Shown: positions 16,636 through 26,959, numbered from the stretch's first letter. The stretch is 58,795 nt of DNA from an uncultured Clostridia bacterium (GCA_944383495.1 CALWPT010000036.1:1-58795); one strand, 5' to 3'. Numbers and translations: made by a program. The notes: generated by a model not told the origin, from the letters alone.

Positions 16636-18838
16636 GGCTTTCCTCCTTCAAAAGCGCCCTCAGCGCCGTGTAGCGCCGGTTTTTCCGGTTGTTTTCCACC
16701 ATTTGCAGAACCACGCTGCGCCGCCCGACTATCACCAGGAGCTTTTTCGCCCGGGTAACGGCGGTATAGAGAAGATTCCGGTAACACAAAGGCGGAGGCA
16801 TGTCCAACAGCGGCAGAACCACGCAGTCGAATTCACTGCCCTGGCTTTTGTGGATGGTGATGGCATAGGCGGGTTCCAAGTCGTTGAGATCGTCGCCTGT
16901 GTACTGGGCGGTGCGGTCGTCGAACCGGACGGAAAGAACGCCGCCTGCCCGGTCTACCCGGACCAGCACGCCAATGTCACCGTTGAACACGCCAGAACCG
17001 TCGCTTCCATCGTCCCGTTCCCAGCCGATATCGTAATTATTCCGCACCTGCATGACCTTGTCCCCTTCCCGGAAAACAAATCCGTTGTGGGGGAATTCCC
17101 GCGCTCCGTCCCGGGGCGGGTTAAGCTTTTCCTGCAGCGCTTTGTTGAGGCTGGCGGTTCCCAGCTCCCGTTTGCGGGAGGGGCAGAGCACCTGAATGTC
17201 ATCCATGGGGGAAAAGCCGTAAGCCGCCGGCAGGCGCTCTGAGCAAAGCTGGGCCACCAGCCGCGCCGCGCGGAAGGAGGAGCCCTCCTCCAGCAAAAAG
17301 AAATCCCCGTCCCGCCGCGTCAGGTCCGGCGGCTGCCCTGCCACGATTTTATGAGCGTTGGTGACAATGAGGCTTTGCCCGGCCTGACGAAACACCTTTT
17401 GCAGCCGCACCGTGGGGATCAGTCCCGATTCCATAATGTCCTGCAATAGATTGCCCGGCCCAACAGAGGGGAGCTGGTCGGCGTCCCCTACCAAAATGAG
17501 CCGGCATCCGGCGGGTAGGGCGCGCAGCAGCGCTTCAAACAAGGTCACGTCAACCATAGACAGCTCGTCCACCACCACTGCGTCGCAGTCCAGCGGGCTT
17601 TGTTCGTTTTTCGAAAACCGAAGCCTGTTGTTCTCGCTCCACTCCACCTCCAAAAGCCGGTGGATGGTTTTCGCAGGCGCGCCGCACAGCTCCGTCATCC
17701 GCTGGGCGGCCCGCCCGGTGGGAGCGCACAAAAGAACCTTTCTGCCCGTGCCCTCCAAAAGGGTTAAAATCGCGTTGAGCGTTGTGGTTTTTCCCGTGCC
17801 GGGGCCGCCGGTGAGAATCAGCATCCCTTCTGAAAGAGCGCACCGCACCGCCTCGTTTTGCAGCTCGTCCTGCTCTAAGCCCCTGCTATGGGCGATGGCG
17901 CAAAGATCGGCTTCATCGTACGGCACCGGGGGCGGCGGAGAAGCCCGCATCAAGCGCAGGCGGCCGGCAATGAACCGCTCCGCTTCCAGCAAAGCGGGAA
18001 GGGCGACAAATTCCCTGCCTCCCATGCAAAAAGGCTCCAGCTCGTGCCGGTCCAACAGCCGGTCTATAGCGATGTCCGCCAAATCGGTACCGCAGCCCAA
18101 CAGGTCGCTTGCCGTCTTCAGCAGCGGCTCCCGGGGCAATAGGGTGTGGCCGTTTCCCGTGTTGTGCCGCAGCACGTACCGCAGCCCCGCGGCGATCCGT
18201 TCGTCCCCCGCCGGATCGGCGCCCATCTGCATGGCGATGGCGTCCGCCCTTTCAAAGCCGATGCCGATGGCCTCGTCGCAGAGAAGGTAAGGGCTTTGCT
18301 GAATCACGTCCACCGCGGCGGCGCCAAACCGTTTAAACACCCGCAGCGCCTGGTCGGGGGTGATGCCATATCCCCCCAGTTTCAGCATGACCTCCCGGAT
18401 CCCGAACTGGCGGATAAATTCATCCCGGATCTGCCTGGCCTTATGCTTGGAAATCCCTCGGACGGAGGCCAGACGCTCGGGATCCTCCTCGATAATTTTC
18501 AGCGCGTCCCCGCCAAAGGCTTCCACAATGCTCCGGGCTGTGGCCGGGCCGACTCCTTTGATCACGCCGCTGGATAAATAACGCAAAACAGCCGACGCTG
18601 TCGCGGGCAAAGAACGCTCGCAAAACGCGGCTTTCATCTGAGGACCGAACTGGGGGTGGTTGCTCCATTGCCCCATCACCCGGAGCTCTTCGCCCACGGA
18701 TACAAAGGGAAGAACTCCCACCACCGTCACTAGCTCGGCGCCGTTATTCAATTCCAGCACCGTGAACCCATTTTCCTCGTTGCGAAAGTGTATGGATTCC
18801 ACGCTGCCGCTGACTTCCCAAAGCTCTTCCGGCATCAT
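16604..18838 (-). CDS. recD2: RecD2-type DNA helicase
   Basis: This superfamily 1B 5'-3' helicase acts without RecBC in recombination and mismatch-repair related processes. The 744-residue protein has an N-terminal OB-like and helix-hairpin-helix region (GVIKGVGPATARSIVEAFGG, SVRGISKHKARQI), then Walker A GGPGTGKTTT, motif II VVVDELSMVD, GDADQLPSVGPG and the C-terminal THKSQGSEF motif. The length matches RecD2. The start at 18838 follows GAGGA; ATG 18835 is one codon later, and an in-frame start at 18925 overlaps the preceding gene and adds non-family sequence. It overlaps comF by 32 bases. Confidence 0.9.
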   Translation of the reverse strand: MMPEELWEVSGSVESIHFRNEENGFTVLELNNGAELVTVVGVLPFVSVGEELRVMGQWSNHPQFGPQMKAAFCERSLPATASAVLRYLSSGVIKGVGPATARSIVEAFGGDALKIIEEDPERLASVRGISKHKARQIRDEFIRQFGIREVMLKLGGYGITPDQALRVFKRFGAAAVDVIQQSPYLLCDEAIGIGFERADAIAMQMGADPAGDERIAAGLRYVLRHNTGNGHTLLPREPLLKTASDLLGCGTDLADIAIDRLLDRHELEPFCMGGREFVALPALLEAERFIAGRLRLMRASPPPPVPYDEADLCAIAHSRGLEQDELQNEAVRCALSEGMLILTGGPGTGKTTTLNAILTLLEGTGRKVLLCAPTGRAAQRMTELCGAPAKTIHRLLEVEWSENNRLRFSKNEQSPLDCDAVVVDELSMVDVTLFEALLRALPAGCRLILVGDADQLPSVGPGNLLQDIMESGLIPTVRLQKVFRQAGQSLIVTNAHKIVAGQPPDLTRRDGDFFLLEEGSSFRAARLVAQLCSERLPAAYGFSPMDDIQVLCPSRKRELGTASLNKALQEKLNPPRDGAREFPHNGFVFREGDKVMQVRNNYDIGWERDDGSDGSGVFNGDIGVLVRVDRAGGVLSVRFDDRTAQYTGDDLNDLEPAYAITIHKSQGSEFDCVVLPLLDMPPPLCYRNLLYTAVTRAKKLLVIVGRRSVVLQMVENNRKNRRYTALRALLKEESHEAEPDPAGT

Positions 18839-18876
18839 TTTCCTCGACCCTGTGTTTCTTTCATTTCTCCAAAAGC

Positions 18877-19215
18877 TTATACCAGTTCCCGCCGGATAAC
18901 CTCCTCCAGCGTGTCGGGACTGCACACCCTCACGCCCGGGTGGGTTTTCCGCATCCGTTCACAGACTGTGCGGCCTTCGTCGCTCAATCCGCAGTCCACC
19001 GCCAGCACACCGCCGCAGGCGGATCCCAGCCAATGGCATTGCTCCAACGCGCCCCGCAGCTGCAGCTCGCAGTTATCGTCCTCCAGCCGGACGATCACCC
19101 AGGGCTTGGCGCCCGTCCGCACGGTCAACACGACGTAAAACACGAACCGCACCAAACAAGTGATTCCCGCCAGTACCAGCAGGCAAAGGGCGGCATAATA
19201 AATGAAATCCGGCAT
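18877..19215 (-). CDS. Small membrane-anchored protein of unknown function
   Basis: The 112-residue protein starts with one hydrophobic helix (residues about 4-33, FIYYAALCLLVLAGITCLVR), followed by a soluble domain with LEDDNCELQLRGALEQCHW and a C-terminal CSPDTLEEVIRREL. The second half resembles a compact alpha/beta domain, but I do not recognise the family. ATG 19215 lies just after GAGGTGAG. A longer frame from 19296 has no comparable site. It precedes recD2 on the same strand by 38 bases. Confidence 0.6.
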   Translation of the reverse strand: MPDFIYYAALCLLVLAGITCLVRFVFYVVLTVRTGAKPWVIVRLEDDNCELQLRGALEQCHWLGSACGGVLAVDCGLSDEGRTVCERMRKTHPGVRVCSPDTLEEVIRRELV

Positions 19216-19440
19216 TGCACTCACCTCATGCCATCCTATGCAGTAAAATGGCGGCAGGTGAGAAAAATTTGGCCGTTGGGCAGCGCCGTCAACCAAAAAG
19301 GCGCGGCGGCCGCCGGCTCTTAAAATATATGGCGCATAGCATTACTTATTATCGCATTAACGGAAAGAAATGTCAATAAAAAGGCCGGGAATCGTCCGTT
19401 TGAGAAAAAACGCCGTTGATGCAAAGGATATAAAAAAAGC

Positions 19441-19469
19441 TTGCAATATGGAAGCGCATCTAGTAAAAT
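19441..19469 (+). promoter_or_regulatory. Promoter of the aminotransferase gene
   Basis: TTGCAA (19441-19446) and TAAAAT (19464-19469) with a 17-base spacer lie 44 bases before the ATG. Confidence 0.65.
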
Positions 19470-19512
19470 AATATTTAATTGTGATTTCATTTTAGATTGG
19501 GGTCTTTTAGTA

Positions 19513-20784
19513 ATGAATTTCCTGGAATTGTCCGAGGAAAGGCGCGAGGCGCTCCGCAGGGAGCTGGAGGAAAAATACCAGGCGTTTGCCGCGCGGGGGC
19601 TGCAACTGGATATGTCCCGCGGAAAGCCCAGCGCAAAGCAGCTGGATCTGACCAACGACCTGCTGGTCAGCGTTTCACAGGAGGCCGGCGTAAAATGCCG
19701 GAACGGCGTCGATTGCCGAAATTACGGGCTGCTGGAAGGCCTGCCGGAAATGCGGGAAATATTTGCCGAGCTTTTGGAAGTAGAACCGGACGAGGTTCTG
19801 GCGGGAGGCAACTCTTCCCTCAACCTCATGTTTGATTTCATGGCCCAGTGCATGTACCATGGGATCGGCGGGCAGCCCGCCTGGATGACCCAGGGAAGGG
19901 TAAAAATGCTTTGTCCCTGCCCGGGATACGACCGGCATTTCGCTGTTTCCGAGTATTTGGGCATGGAGCTGGTTTGCGTGCCCATGACGCCGCAAGGCCC
20001 CGATATGGACCGGGTAGAGGAGCTGGTAAAGGATCCGCTGGTCAAAGGGATGTGGAACGTGCCGAAATACTCTAACCCCGATGGATATACCTATTCGGAC
20101 GATACAGTGCGGCGGATCGCGTGCTTAAAGCCCGCGGCGCCCGATTTTCGGGTCATTTGGGACAACGCCTATTGTATTCACGACCTGAGCGATACGCCGG
20201 ACCGCCTGCTTCCGATTATGAAGGAATGCAAGAAAGCGGGAAATCCGGATTTGGTCATGCTGTTTGCCTCTACCTCCAAAATTACCTTTCCCGGCGCGGG
20301 GGTGGCGGCGGTTGCGGGATCCAAAACCAATTTGGCGGAGATAAAGGCCCGTCTGTCCATGCAAACCATCTGTCCCGACAAAATCAACCAACTGCGGCAT
20401 ATACATAAATTCAAAAACGCCCAGGGCATGGTGGATCATATGAAGGCCCACGCGTCGCTTCTGCGGCCGAAATTTGACGTGGTTTTGAAAACGCTGGAGC
20501 AGGAATTGGGGGGGACGGGGATCGCCCGATGGACAAAACCCAACGGCGGGTACTTCATCAGCTTTTACGCCTTGCCCGGATGCGCGGCCCGCACAGTGGC
20601 GCTTTGTAAGGAAGCCGGCGTTGTTATGACCCCGGCGGGCGCGACGTTTCCCTACGGAAAGGATCCAAAGGATTCCAATATCCGCATTGCGCCGACATTC
20701 CCGCCGCTGCATGAGCTGGAAACGGCTATGGAGCTGTTCTGTATTGCAGCGCAGCTTGCCGCATTGGAGCATCTGGCGCGGTAA
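19513..20784 (+). CDS. PLP-dependent aminotransferase, class I (aspartate aminotransferase-like)
   Basis: This fold-type I aminotransferase is of the subgroup represented by Pfam Aminotran_MocR. The 423-residue protein has the family's DMSRGKPSAKQLDLTND near the N-terminus, a VWD-type segment FRVIWDNAYCIHDL carrying the PLP-contacting Asp and Tyr, and the lysine motif FASTSKITFPGAGVA, in which the lysine forms the Schiff base. C-terminal NIRIAPTFPP supplies the substrate-carboxylate arginine. The amino donor is likely aspartate or an aromatic amino acid; the sequence does not settle this. The gene has its own promoter and is separate from secDF, which has another promoter. Confidence 0.82.
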   Translation: MNFLELSEERREALRRELEEKYQAFAARGLQLDMSRGKPSAKQLDLTNDLLVSVSQEAGVKCRNGVDCRNYGLLEGLPEMREIFAELLEVEPDEVLAGGNSSLNLMFDFMAQCMYHGIGGQPAWMTQGRVKMLCPCPGYDRHFAVSEYLGMELVCVPMTPQGPDMDRVEELVKDPLVKGMWNVPKYSNPDGYTYSDDTVRRIACLKPAAPDFRVIWDNAYCIHDLSDTPDRLLPIMKECKKAGNPDLVMLFASTSKITFPGAGVAAVAGSKTNLAEIKARLSMQTICPDKINQLRHIHKFKNAQGMVDHMKAHASLLRPKFDVVLKTLEQELGGTGIARWTKPNGGYFISFYALPGCAARTVALCKEAGVVMTPAGATFPYGKDPKDSNIRIAPTFPPLHELETAMELFCIAAQLAALEHLAR

Positions 20785-20826
20785 ATGGGATTTAGACAGA
20801 TTTACCAGATATTGGCCAATTTTTCG

Positions 20827-20855
20827 TTGACTTTATTTGTGAAAAAAACTATAAT
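20827..20855 (+). promoter_or_regulatory. Promoter of secDF
   Basis: TTGACT (20827-20832) and TATAAT (20850-20855) are 17 bases apart, 60 bases before the secD ATG. Confidence 0.75.
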
Positions 20856-20915
20856 AAATCTGGAATGCTTGGCTGCGGTCAGCACGCGGCTAACTTGGAA
20901 AACGGAGGATATGGA

Positions 20916-22304
20916 ATGAAAAGAGGCAGAAGACCCACCTTTTTCATCCTCGCCGTGGCGATCTTGACATTCACCTATTTTTCTTTGTTTGGCCTTAGCA
21001 ATTATTATGGTGACAACAAGATTACTTATATAAAAGGCGTGAATGATATTCGGTGGGGCATCGACATCCGGGGCGGTGTGGAAGCGGTGTTTATGCCGGA
21101 TCTGGAGGATACTGATCTGGAGGATATCACGTCCGCGCAGATCGACCAGGCCACGTCGATTATCAACGTCCGGCTTGTGGACAACAATATTACCGATGCG
21201 GAGGTCTATCCTGATAAAACAAGGAAGCAGATTGTCGTGCGTTTTCCTTGGCAGGTGGGTGAGACTGATTTTGACCCCGCCGAGGCGGTGAAGGAGCTGG
21301 GCGCAACCGCAATGCTCCGTTTCTGTGAAGGAACCACCAATGAAAAGGTGGTGTTGCAGGGCTCGGCTGATATTGGTTCCGCGCAGGCGGTGCCGGATCC
21401 GGAGAATGTTGGGCAATATGCGGTGTCATTGACGCTGACTTCCCAGGGCGCCGCCAAGTTTGCGGAGGCGACTGAGCGGCTGGTGGGCCAGCAGATTTCC
21501 ATTTGGATGGACGATGTGATGCTTTCGGCCCCAACGGTCAATCAGCGGATTCCCGACGGACAGGCTGAAATCACGGGTAATTTCACCAGTGAAGAGGCAA
21601 CGGACCTTGCCAATCAGATCAACGCCGGTTCTCTGCCCTTTAATCTTTCAGTGGACAACTCTAAGCTGAAAATCATCAGCCCCACAATGGGCGAACAGGC
21701 GCTGGACGTAATGGCCATGGCGGCGGTGATCGCTTTCGTGGCGGTGTGCGTGGTTATGCTGGCCCTTTACCGGCTGCCCGGCTTTGTGGCCTGCATTTCC
21801 CTGTGCGGGCAGATGGCGCTGATGTTGGCCTGTATTTCCGGCTTCTTTGGAAATTTCTCCAGCTTTACCCTGACCATTCCGGGTATAGCGGGTATTATCC
21901 TTTCTATCGGCATTGGTGTGGACGCAAACGTCATCACCGCCGAACGCATCCGGGAGGAAATGCGGGGCGGCAAAACGGTGGATGGCGCTCTGGAGGCGGG
22001 CTTTTCCCGGGGCTTTACCGCAATTTTGGACGGAAATGTCACCGTTATCATCGTGGCCATCATCTTGATGACAGCCTTTGGACCGCCCAACAGCTTTTTA
22101 GGCAAGCTTCTGGGCTGGATCATGTTTATGTTCAAGTCCTCCATTACCGGCTCTATCTATTCCTTCGGCTACACACTGCTGATCGGTTCCATCGGAACGC
22201 TGATTTTCGGGGTGGGCCTGTCCAGAGTCATGCTGCGCAGTCTCTCCCGGTTCAGGCGTCTGCGTAAGCCCTGGCTGTACGGAGGTGTGAAGGATGGAGA
22301 ATAA
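20916..22304 (+). CDS. secD: Protein translocase subunit SecD
   Basis: SecD is an RND-family membrane protein that, with SecF, uses the proton motive force to help proteins through SecYEG. The 462-residue product has an N-terminal membrane helix (FFILAVAILTFTYFSLF), the D1 motif GIDIRGGVEAVF, an extracytoplasmic domain to about residue 260, and five further helices including GIILSIGIGVDANVITAERI, the proton-path segment with the conserved Asp. The ATG at 20916 follows GGAGG. An in-frame start at 20865 is just beyond the promoter and less likely. It overlaps secF by 11 bases. Confidence 0.93.
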   Translation: MKRGRRPTFFILAVAILTFTYFSLFGLSNYYGDNKITYIKGVNDIRWGIDIRGGVEAVFMPDLEDTDLEDITSAQIDQATSIINVRLVDNNITDAEVYPDKTRKQIVVRFPWQVGETDFDPAEAVKELGATAMLRFCEGTTNEKVVLQGSADIGSAQAVPDPENVGQYAVSLTLTSQGAAKFAEATERLVGQQISIWMDDVMLSAPTVNQRIPDGQAEITGNFTSEEATDLANQINAGSLPFNLSVDNSKLKIISPTMGEQALDVMAMAAVIAFVAVCVVMLALYRLPGFVACISLCGQMALMLACISGFFGNFSSFTLTIPGIAGIILSIGIGVDANVITAERIREEMRGGKTVDGALEAGFSRGFTAILDGNVTVIIVAIILMTAFGPPNSFLGKLLGWIMFMFKSSITGSIYSFGYTLLIGSIGTLIFGVGLSRVMLRSLSRFRRLRKPWLYGGVKDGE

Positions 22305-23280
22305 CAAGTCGATAAAGGCCTGGAATTTCGTCGGCAATTTTAAAATCTTTGCCACTATTTCCATTTTGGTCGTCCTTGCAGGGCTCATTATGAATATCAT
22401 ATTCGGCACCCGGCTGGACATCAATTTTAAAGGCGGCGCCCGTATTACGTATTCGTATACGGGAGAGGTAGACCTAAACGCCGCCCGGGATGCGATTCAA
22501 AATGCCACCGGTCAGGATGCCACCGTTACCCAAAGCACCGACATGACCGATCAGTCAACCAACCTGGTGGTCACCCTGCCCGGGGATAAGTCTTTATCTA
22601 CGGACATGATGGGGGATATTACCAGCGCCTTGCAGGAAAGGTTTCAGGATAATGAAATAGCCATGCTGGAATCGGACAGCGTGGATCCCAGCGTGGGTAT
22701 TGCCTTTTTTGGGAAGAGTCTGTTCGCTGTGGGGCTGGCGGCAATCCTGGTTGTGGTTTATGTGGGCTTCCGGTTCCGCAAGATCGGCGGTGTTTCCGCC
22801 GGCGTTATGGCGCTGATCGCCCTGCTGCACGATCTGGTGGTCATTTATTTTGTTTACGTTATCTTCCGGATTCCGCTGAACGATAATTTTATTGCAGTAA
22901 TGCTGACGATTCTGGGATATTCTCTGAACGACACCATAGTAATATACGACCGGATTCGGGAGAACCGCCGGCTGCTGGGCATGAAAATGCCCTTCCGCCA
23001 GTTGGTCAACGTTTCTATCACACAATCCTTCCGCCGGTCGCTGGTCACCTCGATCACCACCTTTATCGCGATTACGACGGTGTATGTCGTAGCTGTGGTA
23101 CGGGGTTTGGATTCCATCATTAGCTTTGCACTGCCGATGATGTTCGGCGTGGCGTCCGGCGCTTACTCTTCCATTTGCATTGCAGGTCCCTTATGGGTGT
23201 TCTGGAAAGAGCATAGGGAGAAAAAGCTGGAGGCAGAGAGCCAGAAGAAAAAAACCACCAAAACCAGGGCTAAAAAATAG
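22294..23280 (+). CDS. secF: Protein translocase subunit SecF
   Basis: This is the partner of SecD in the inner-membrane SecDF complex. The 328-residue protein has a first helix (IFATISILVVLAGLIMNII), the signature DINFKGGARITYSY, an external domain, and five C-terminal helices with DLVVIYFVYVIFRIPLN and GYSLNDTIVIYDRIRENRR. A lysine-rich tail ends the protein. It begins inside the last codons of secD behind GGAGGTG, so the two are translationally coupled. Confidence 0.93.
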   Translation: MENNKSIKAWNFVGNFKIFATISILVVLAGLIMNIIFGTRLDINFKGGARITYSYTGEVDLNAARDAIQNATGQDATVTQSTDMTDQSTNLVVTLPGDKSLSTDMMGDITSALQERFQDNEIAMLESDSVDPSVGIAFFGKSLFAVGLAAILVVVYVGFRFRKIGGVSAGVMALIALLHDLVVIYFVYVIFRIPLNDNFIAVMLTILGYSLNDTIVIYDRIRENRRLLGMKMPFRQLVNVSITQSFRRSLVTSITTFIAITTVYVVAVVRGLDSIISFALPMMFGVASGAYSSICIAGPLWVFWKEHREKKLEAESQKKKTTKTRAKK

Positions 23281-23290
23281 AAGCTATGGT

Positions 23291-23327
23291 AAATAGGAGA
23301 CACAAAGGATTGTGTCTCCTATTTTTT
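23291..23327 (+). terminator. Terminator of secDF
   Basis: AAATAGGAGACACA (23291-23304) pairs with TGTGTCTCCTATTT (23311-23324), followed by more T residues. It is a strong intrinsic terminator. Confidence 0.92.
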
Positions 23328-23424
23328 AAGCTTTGGGACTCCGCCTTTGAAATTTGCAGGCTATAAGAAAAGATGACGAAGGCTTACTGCTGGGGCCACT
23401 CACAGCCTTGCGGAAGTCTGCCTC

Positions 23425-23453
23425 TTGCTAAAATGGGACAAAGCCCGTATAAT
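23425..23453 (+). promoter_or_regulatory. Promoter of dnaE
   Basis: TTGCTA (23425-23430) and TATAAT (23448-23453) with a 17-base spacer, 36 bases before the dnaE ATG. Confidence 0.7.
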
Positions 23454-23488
23454 AAAAAATAGCTGCAAAGGTTAAGGGGGCGGTAGCA

Positions 23489-26400
23489 ATGTCCTTCGTT
23501 CATTTACATCTGCACACCGAATATAGCCTGCTGGACGGCGCCTGCCGCATCGAGCCGCTGATGGAGGCGGTGAAAGCGCGTGGACAGTCCGCCGTGGCCA
23601 TAACTGACCACGGGGTGATGTTTGGCGCGGTGGATTTTTATAAAGCCGCAAAAAAGGCGGGCGTTCGGCCCATCATCGGCTGCGAGGTGTATGTGGCTCC
23701 TAGGACCCGGTTTGACCGGGCGCATGAGCTGGATGCGTCGCCTTCTCACCTGGTTTTGCTGTGCGAAAACAACCAAGGGTACCAAAATTTAATACAAATG
23801 GTGTCGTTGGCTTACACAGAGGGGTTTTACGGAAAGCCCCGGGTGGATCGGGAACTTCTGGAACGGTATGCCGGCGGCCTGATTGCCCTGTCAGCCTGCC
23901 TGTCGGGAGAAATTCCGCGGCAGCTGAGCCGGAACGATTACGAGGGAGCCAAGGAAACGGCCTTGTGGTACCGGGCGGTGTTTGGGGAGAACAATTATTT
24001 TCTTGAGCTGCAGGATCATGGCATCGCCGAGCAGCAGAGAATTAATCCCATGATCGTCCGCTTATCCCAGGAAACGGGGATCCCTATGGTCTGCACCAAC
24101 GACGTGCATTATCTGGAACAGGCTGACGCCCGCATGCAGAAAACCCTGATCCTCATCGGCACCAACCGGACAGTGGAGGACGACGACGCGCTGGAATTCG
24201 AAACCGACCAGTTTTATCTGAAAAGCGAGGAGGAAATGAGGGCTCTATTCGCCGGGTACGAGGGCGCGCTGGAAAACACCGGGGCAATCGCCCGGCGGTG
24301 CCAGGTAAATTTTGAATTCGGCGTGACCAAGCTGCCCCGGTTCACCGCACCGGACGGTGTAGATAACGGGTCTTATTTTAAGAAGCTTTGCAAAACCGGC
24401 CTGGAAAAACGCATGGATCGGGTGCCCAGCCGGTATTGGGAGCGGCTGGCGCATGAACAGTCGGTCATTGAGCAAATGGGGTATGTGGATTACTTTTTGA
24501 TCGTGGCGGATTTCGTGAATTATGCCAAAAGCCAGGGGATCCCGGTGGGGCCGGGGCGGGGCTCCGGCGCGGGAAGTCTGGCGGCGTACTGCATGGGAAT
24601 TACCGATATTGACCCGTTGCAGTATGACCTGCTGTTTGAACGGTTCTTGAATCCGGAGCGGGTGACCATGCCCGACTTTGATATTGATTTTTGCTATATC
24701 CGCCGTCAGGAGGTCATTGATTACGTCATCCGGCGGTACGGCGCGGATCATGTGGCCCAAATTGTCACCTTCGGAACGCTGGCGGCCCGGGCGGCGATCC
24801 GGGATGTGGGCAGGGCGCTGGCGGTGCCGTATCACATAACAGACGCCACGGCCAAGCTGGTGCCCATGGAGCTTAATATGACCCTGGACAAGGCGCTGGC
24901 CCAGTCTCCCGATTTAAAAGAGCGTTATGAGCAGGATCCTGTGATTCGGGACTTGATCGACATGGCGAAAAAAATTGAGGGCATGCCCCGGCACAGCTCC
25001 ACCCACGCTGCCGGCGTGGTCATCACCCGGGACGAAGCCAGTCGCTATGTGCCGCTGATGAAGAACGACGAGGCGGTTGTCACCCAATACTCCATGAACA
25101 TCCTGGAAGAACTGGGGCTTTTGAAAATGGATTTTCTGGGTCTTCGGAACCTCACCATTATTGACGACTGCGTGAAAATGGTTCGGAAAATCCAGGCGGA
25201 TTTCGACATTCGGGCCATTCCCATTGACGATGAAAGGGTCTACCGCATGTTTTCCCGGGGGCAGACGGAGGGCGTGTTCCAGTTTGAGTCGGCGGGAATG
25301 CGGAAGGTATTGACCGAGTTGAAGCCGGACCGGTTTGAGGATCTGATCGCCGTGATCTCCCTTTACCGCCCGGGGCCCATGTCGTCGATCCCCAAATACA
25401 TTGAAAACCGCCACCATCCGGAAAAAGCGGTCTACGAGATTCCCCGGCTGAAACCAATTTTGGAGGTGACCTATGGGTGCCTCATTTACCAGGAGCAGGT
25501 CATGCAGGTGTTCCGGGAAGCGGCTGGGTATTCCTTTGGGCGGGCCGATATCGTCCGCCGCGCCATGGCAAAGAAGAAACACGATGTGATGGAGCGAGAA
25601 CGGCAGTTTTTTCTGTATGGGCAGAAAAATGAGGATGGCACCGTCGCCTGCGAGGGGGCGATCGCCCGGGGCATTCCGGAGGACAAGGCCAAAGCGCTGT
25701 TTGATTCCATGTCCTCCTTCGCGTCGTACGCATTTAATAAATCCCACGCGGCGGCTTATGCCCTTTTATCCTACCAAACGGCGTATCTCAAATGCCATTA
25801 TCCGGCGCAGTACATGGCGGCGCTGCTGACCAGCGTTATGGACCGTTCGGGAAAAATCGCGGTGTATATCGAAGAATGCAACCGGCTGGGCCTGCGGCTG
25901 CTGCCGCCCCATGTGAATGAAAGCCAGTACCATTTTACCGCAGCGGAGAAAGAAATTCGGTTTGGGCTGCTGGCTATTAAGAACCTGGGTCTGGGGCTGA
26001 TTGAAGGCCTGATTGCCGAGCGGGAAAAATCCGGGCCGTACCGGTCCCTCTATGATTTTTGCTCCCGGCTGTACGGCGGGCAGCTCAACCGGCGGGCGGT
26101 GGAGAGCCTAGTAAAGTCCGGCAGTCTGGACGGGCTGGGCGCCACCCGGAAGGAGATGCTCCAGTCCATCGACAGGATCATCGACACGCTGGACGCCCGC
26201 AAGCGCCGGAACGTGGAGGGCCAGCTGGGCCTGTTTGACGCGGGGCTGGATGCCGCCGGCGGGGACATATCCCTTGTGAAATGCGGAGAATTTCCCAAGC
26301 ATGAATTATTGGCCATGGAAAAGGAAGTGGCGGGGCTGTATATTTCCGGGCATCCCATGGCGGAGCTGGCGCCTTTGGGGAAAAGGCTGGGGGCGGCGAC

Positions 26401-26959
26401 CACCGCGGAAATCTTGTCCGCCGGGGAGCCGGGTGGCGCAGTGCAGGATGGCCAAACCATAAAGCTGCTGGCGATGGTGGAAAAAGTCAAGGTCAAGGCA
26501 ACCCGGTCGGGGTCTGCTATGGCGTTTTTGCAGCTGGAGGATATGTACGGCGGGGTGGAATGCCTGGTGTTCCCCAAAATACTGGCCCAGTATAAGGGTA
26601 TGCTGGAACCGGGAGGCTTGCTTTTGTTCACGGGTAAAGTGTCGGTTCGGGAAGAGCGGGATCCGCAGCTGGTGCTGGACAGCTGTACAGTGCCCGACCG
26701 CACCGCCTCCGGGGCGGTCGATGAAACGTTGTTTTTGCGCATGGAACGGCTGGAAGGGGAACAAGGGGAGGCGCTCAAAACCCTGCTGGCCCGCCACCAT
26801 GGAGACACGCCCGTTATCATTGTCACCACAAGCGATCAAAAGCGCCGAAAAGCGCCTCCCGGGCTGTGGGTCAAGCCCGGCCGGCTTTTGCTGCAGGAGC
26901 TGGATTCTCTGCTGGGGGCGGATAATGTCAAGCTGGCCAAGGAGCGCCGGAAAGGATGA
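23489..26959 (+). CDS. dnaE: DNA polymerase III subunit alpha, DnaE type
   Basis: This C-family replicative DNA polymerase is 1156 residues long. The N-terminal PHP domain (HLHLHTEYSLLDGACRIE, AITDHGVMFG, IIGCEVYVAP) keeps the metal-ligand pattern. The palm follows, with GPGRGSGAGSLAAY and the catalytic aspartates in PDFDIDFC, and then the fingers. The helix-hairpin-helix and C-terminal OB-fold (LAMVEKVKVKATRSGSAMAF, VECLVFPKIL) are present. In Firmicutes DnaE usually extends RNA primers for PolC, the main leading-strand polymerase. PolC is not in this window. The last four bases overlap the ArsC/Spx-like gene. Confidence 0.95.
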   Translation: MSFVHLHLHTEYSLLDGACRIEPLMEAVKARGQSAVAITDHGVMFGAVDFYKAAKKAGVRPIIGCEVYVAPRTRFDRAHELDASPSHLVLLCENNQGYQNLIQMVSLAYTEGFYGKPRVDRELLERYAGGLIALSACLSGEIPRQLSRNDYEGAKETALWYRAVFGENNYFLELQDHGIAEQQRINPMIVRLSQETGIPMVCTNDVHYLEQADARMQKTLILIGTNRTVEDDDALEFETDQFYLKSEEEMRALFAGYEGALENTGAIARRCQVNFEFGVTKLPRFTAPDGVDNGSYFKKLCKTGLEKRMDRVPSRYWERLAHEQSVIEQMGYVDYFLIVADFVNYAKSQGIPVGPGRGSGAGSLAAYCMGITDIDPLQYDLLFERFLNPERVTMPDFDIDFCYIRRQEVIDYVIRRYGADHVAQIVTFGTLAARAAIRDVGRALAVPYHITDATAKLVPMELNMTLDKALAQSPDLKERYEQDPVIRDLIDMAKKIEGMPRHSSTHAAGVVITRDEASRYVPLMKNDEAVVTQYSMNILEELGLLKMDFLGLRNLTIIDDCVKMVRKIQADFDIRAIPIDDERVYRMFSRGQTEGVFQFESAGMRKVLTELKPDRFEDLIAVISLYRPGPMSSIPKYIENRHHPEKAVYEIPRLKPILEVTYGCLIYQEQVMQVFREAAGYSFGRADIVRRAMAKKKHDVMERERQFFLYGQKNEDGTVACEGAIARGIPEDKAKALFDSMSSFASYAFNKSHAAAYALLSYQTAYLKCHYPAQYMAALLTSVMDRSGKIAVYIEECNRLGLRLLPPHVNESQYHFTAAEKEIRFGLLAIKNLGLGLIEGLIAEREKSGPYRSLYDFCSRLYGGQLNRRAVESLVKSGSLDGLGATRKEMLQSIDRIIDTLDARKRRNVEGQLGLFDAGLDAAGGDISLVKCGEFPKHELLAMEKEVAGLYISGHPMAELAPLGKRLGAATTAEILSAGEPGGAVQDGQTIKLLAMVEKVKVKATRSGSAMAFLQLEDMYGGVECLVFPKILAQYKGMLEPGGLLLFTGKVSVREERDPQLVLDSCTVPDRTASGAVDETLFLRMERLEGEQGEALKTLLARHHGDTPVIIVTTSDQKRRKAPPGLWVKPGRLLLQELDSLLGADNVKLAKERRKG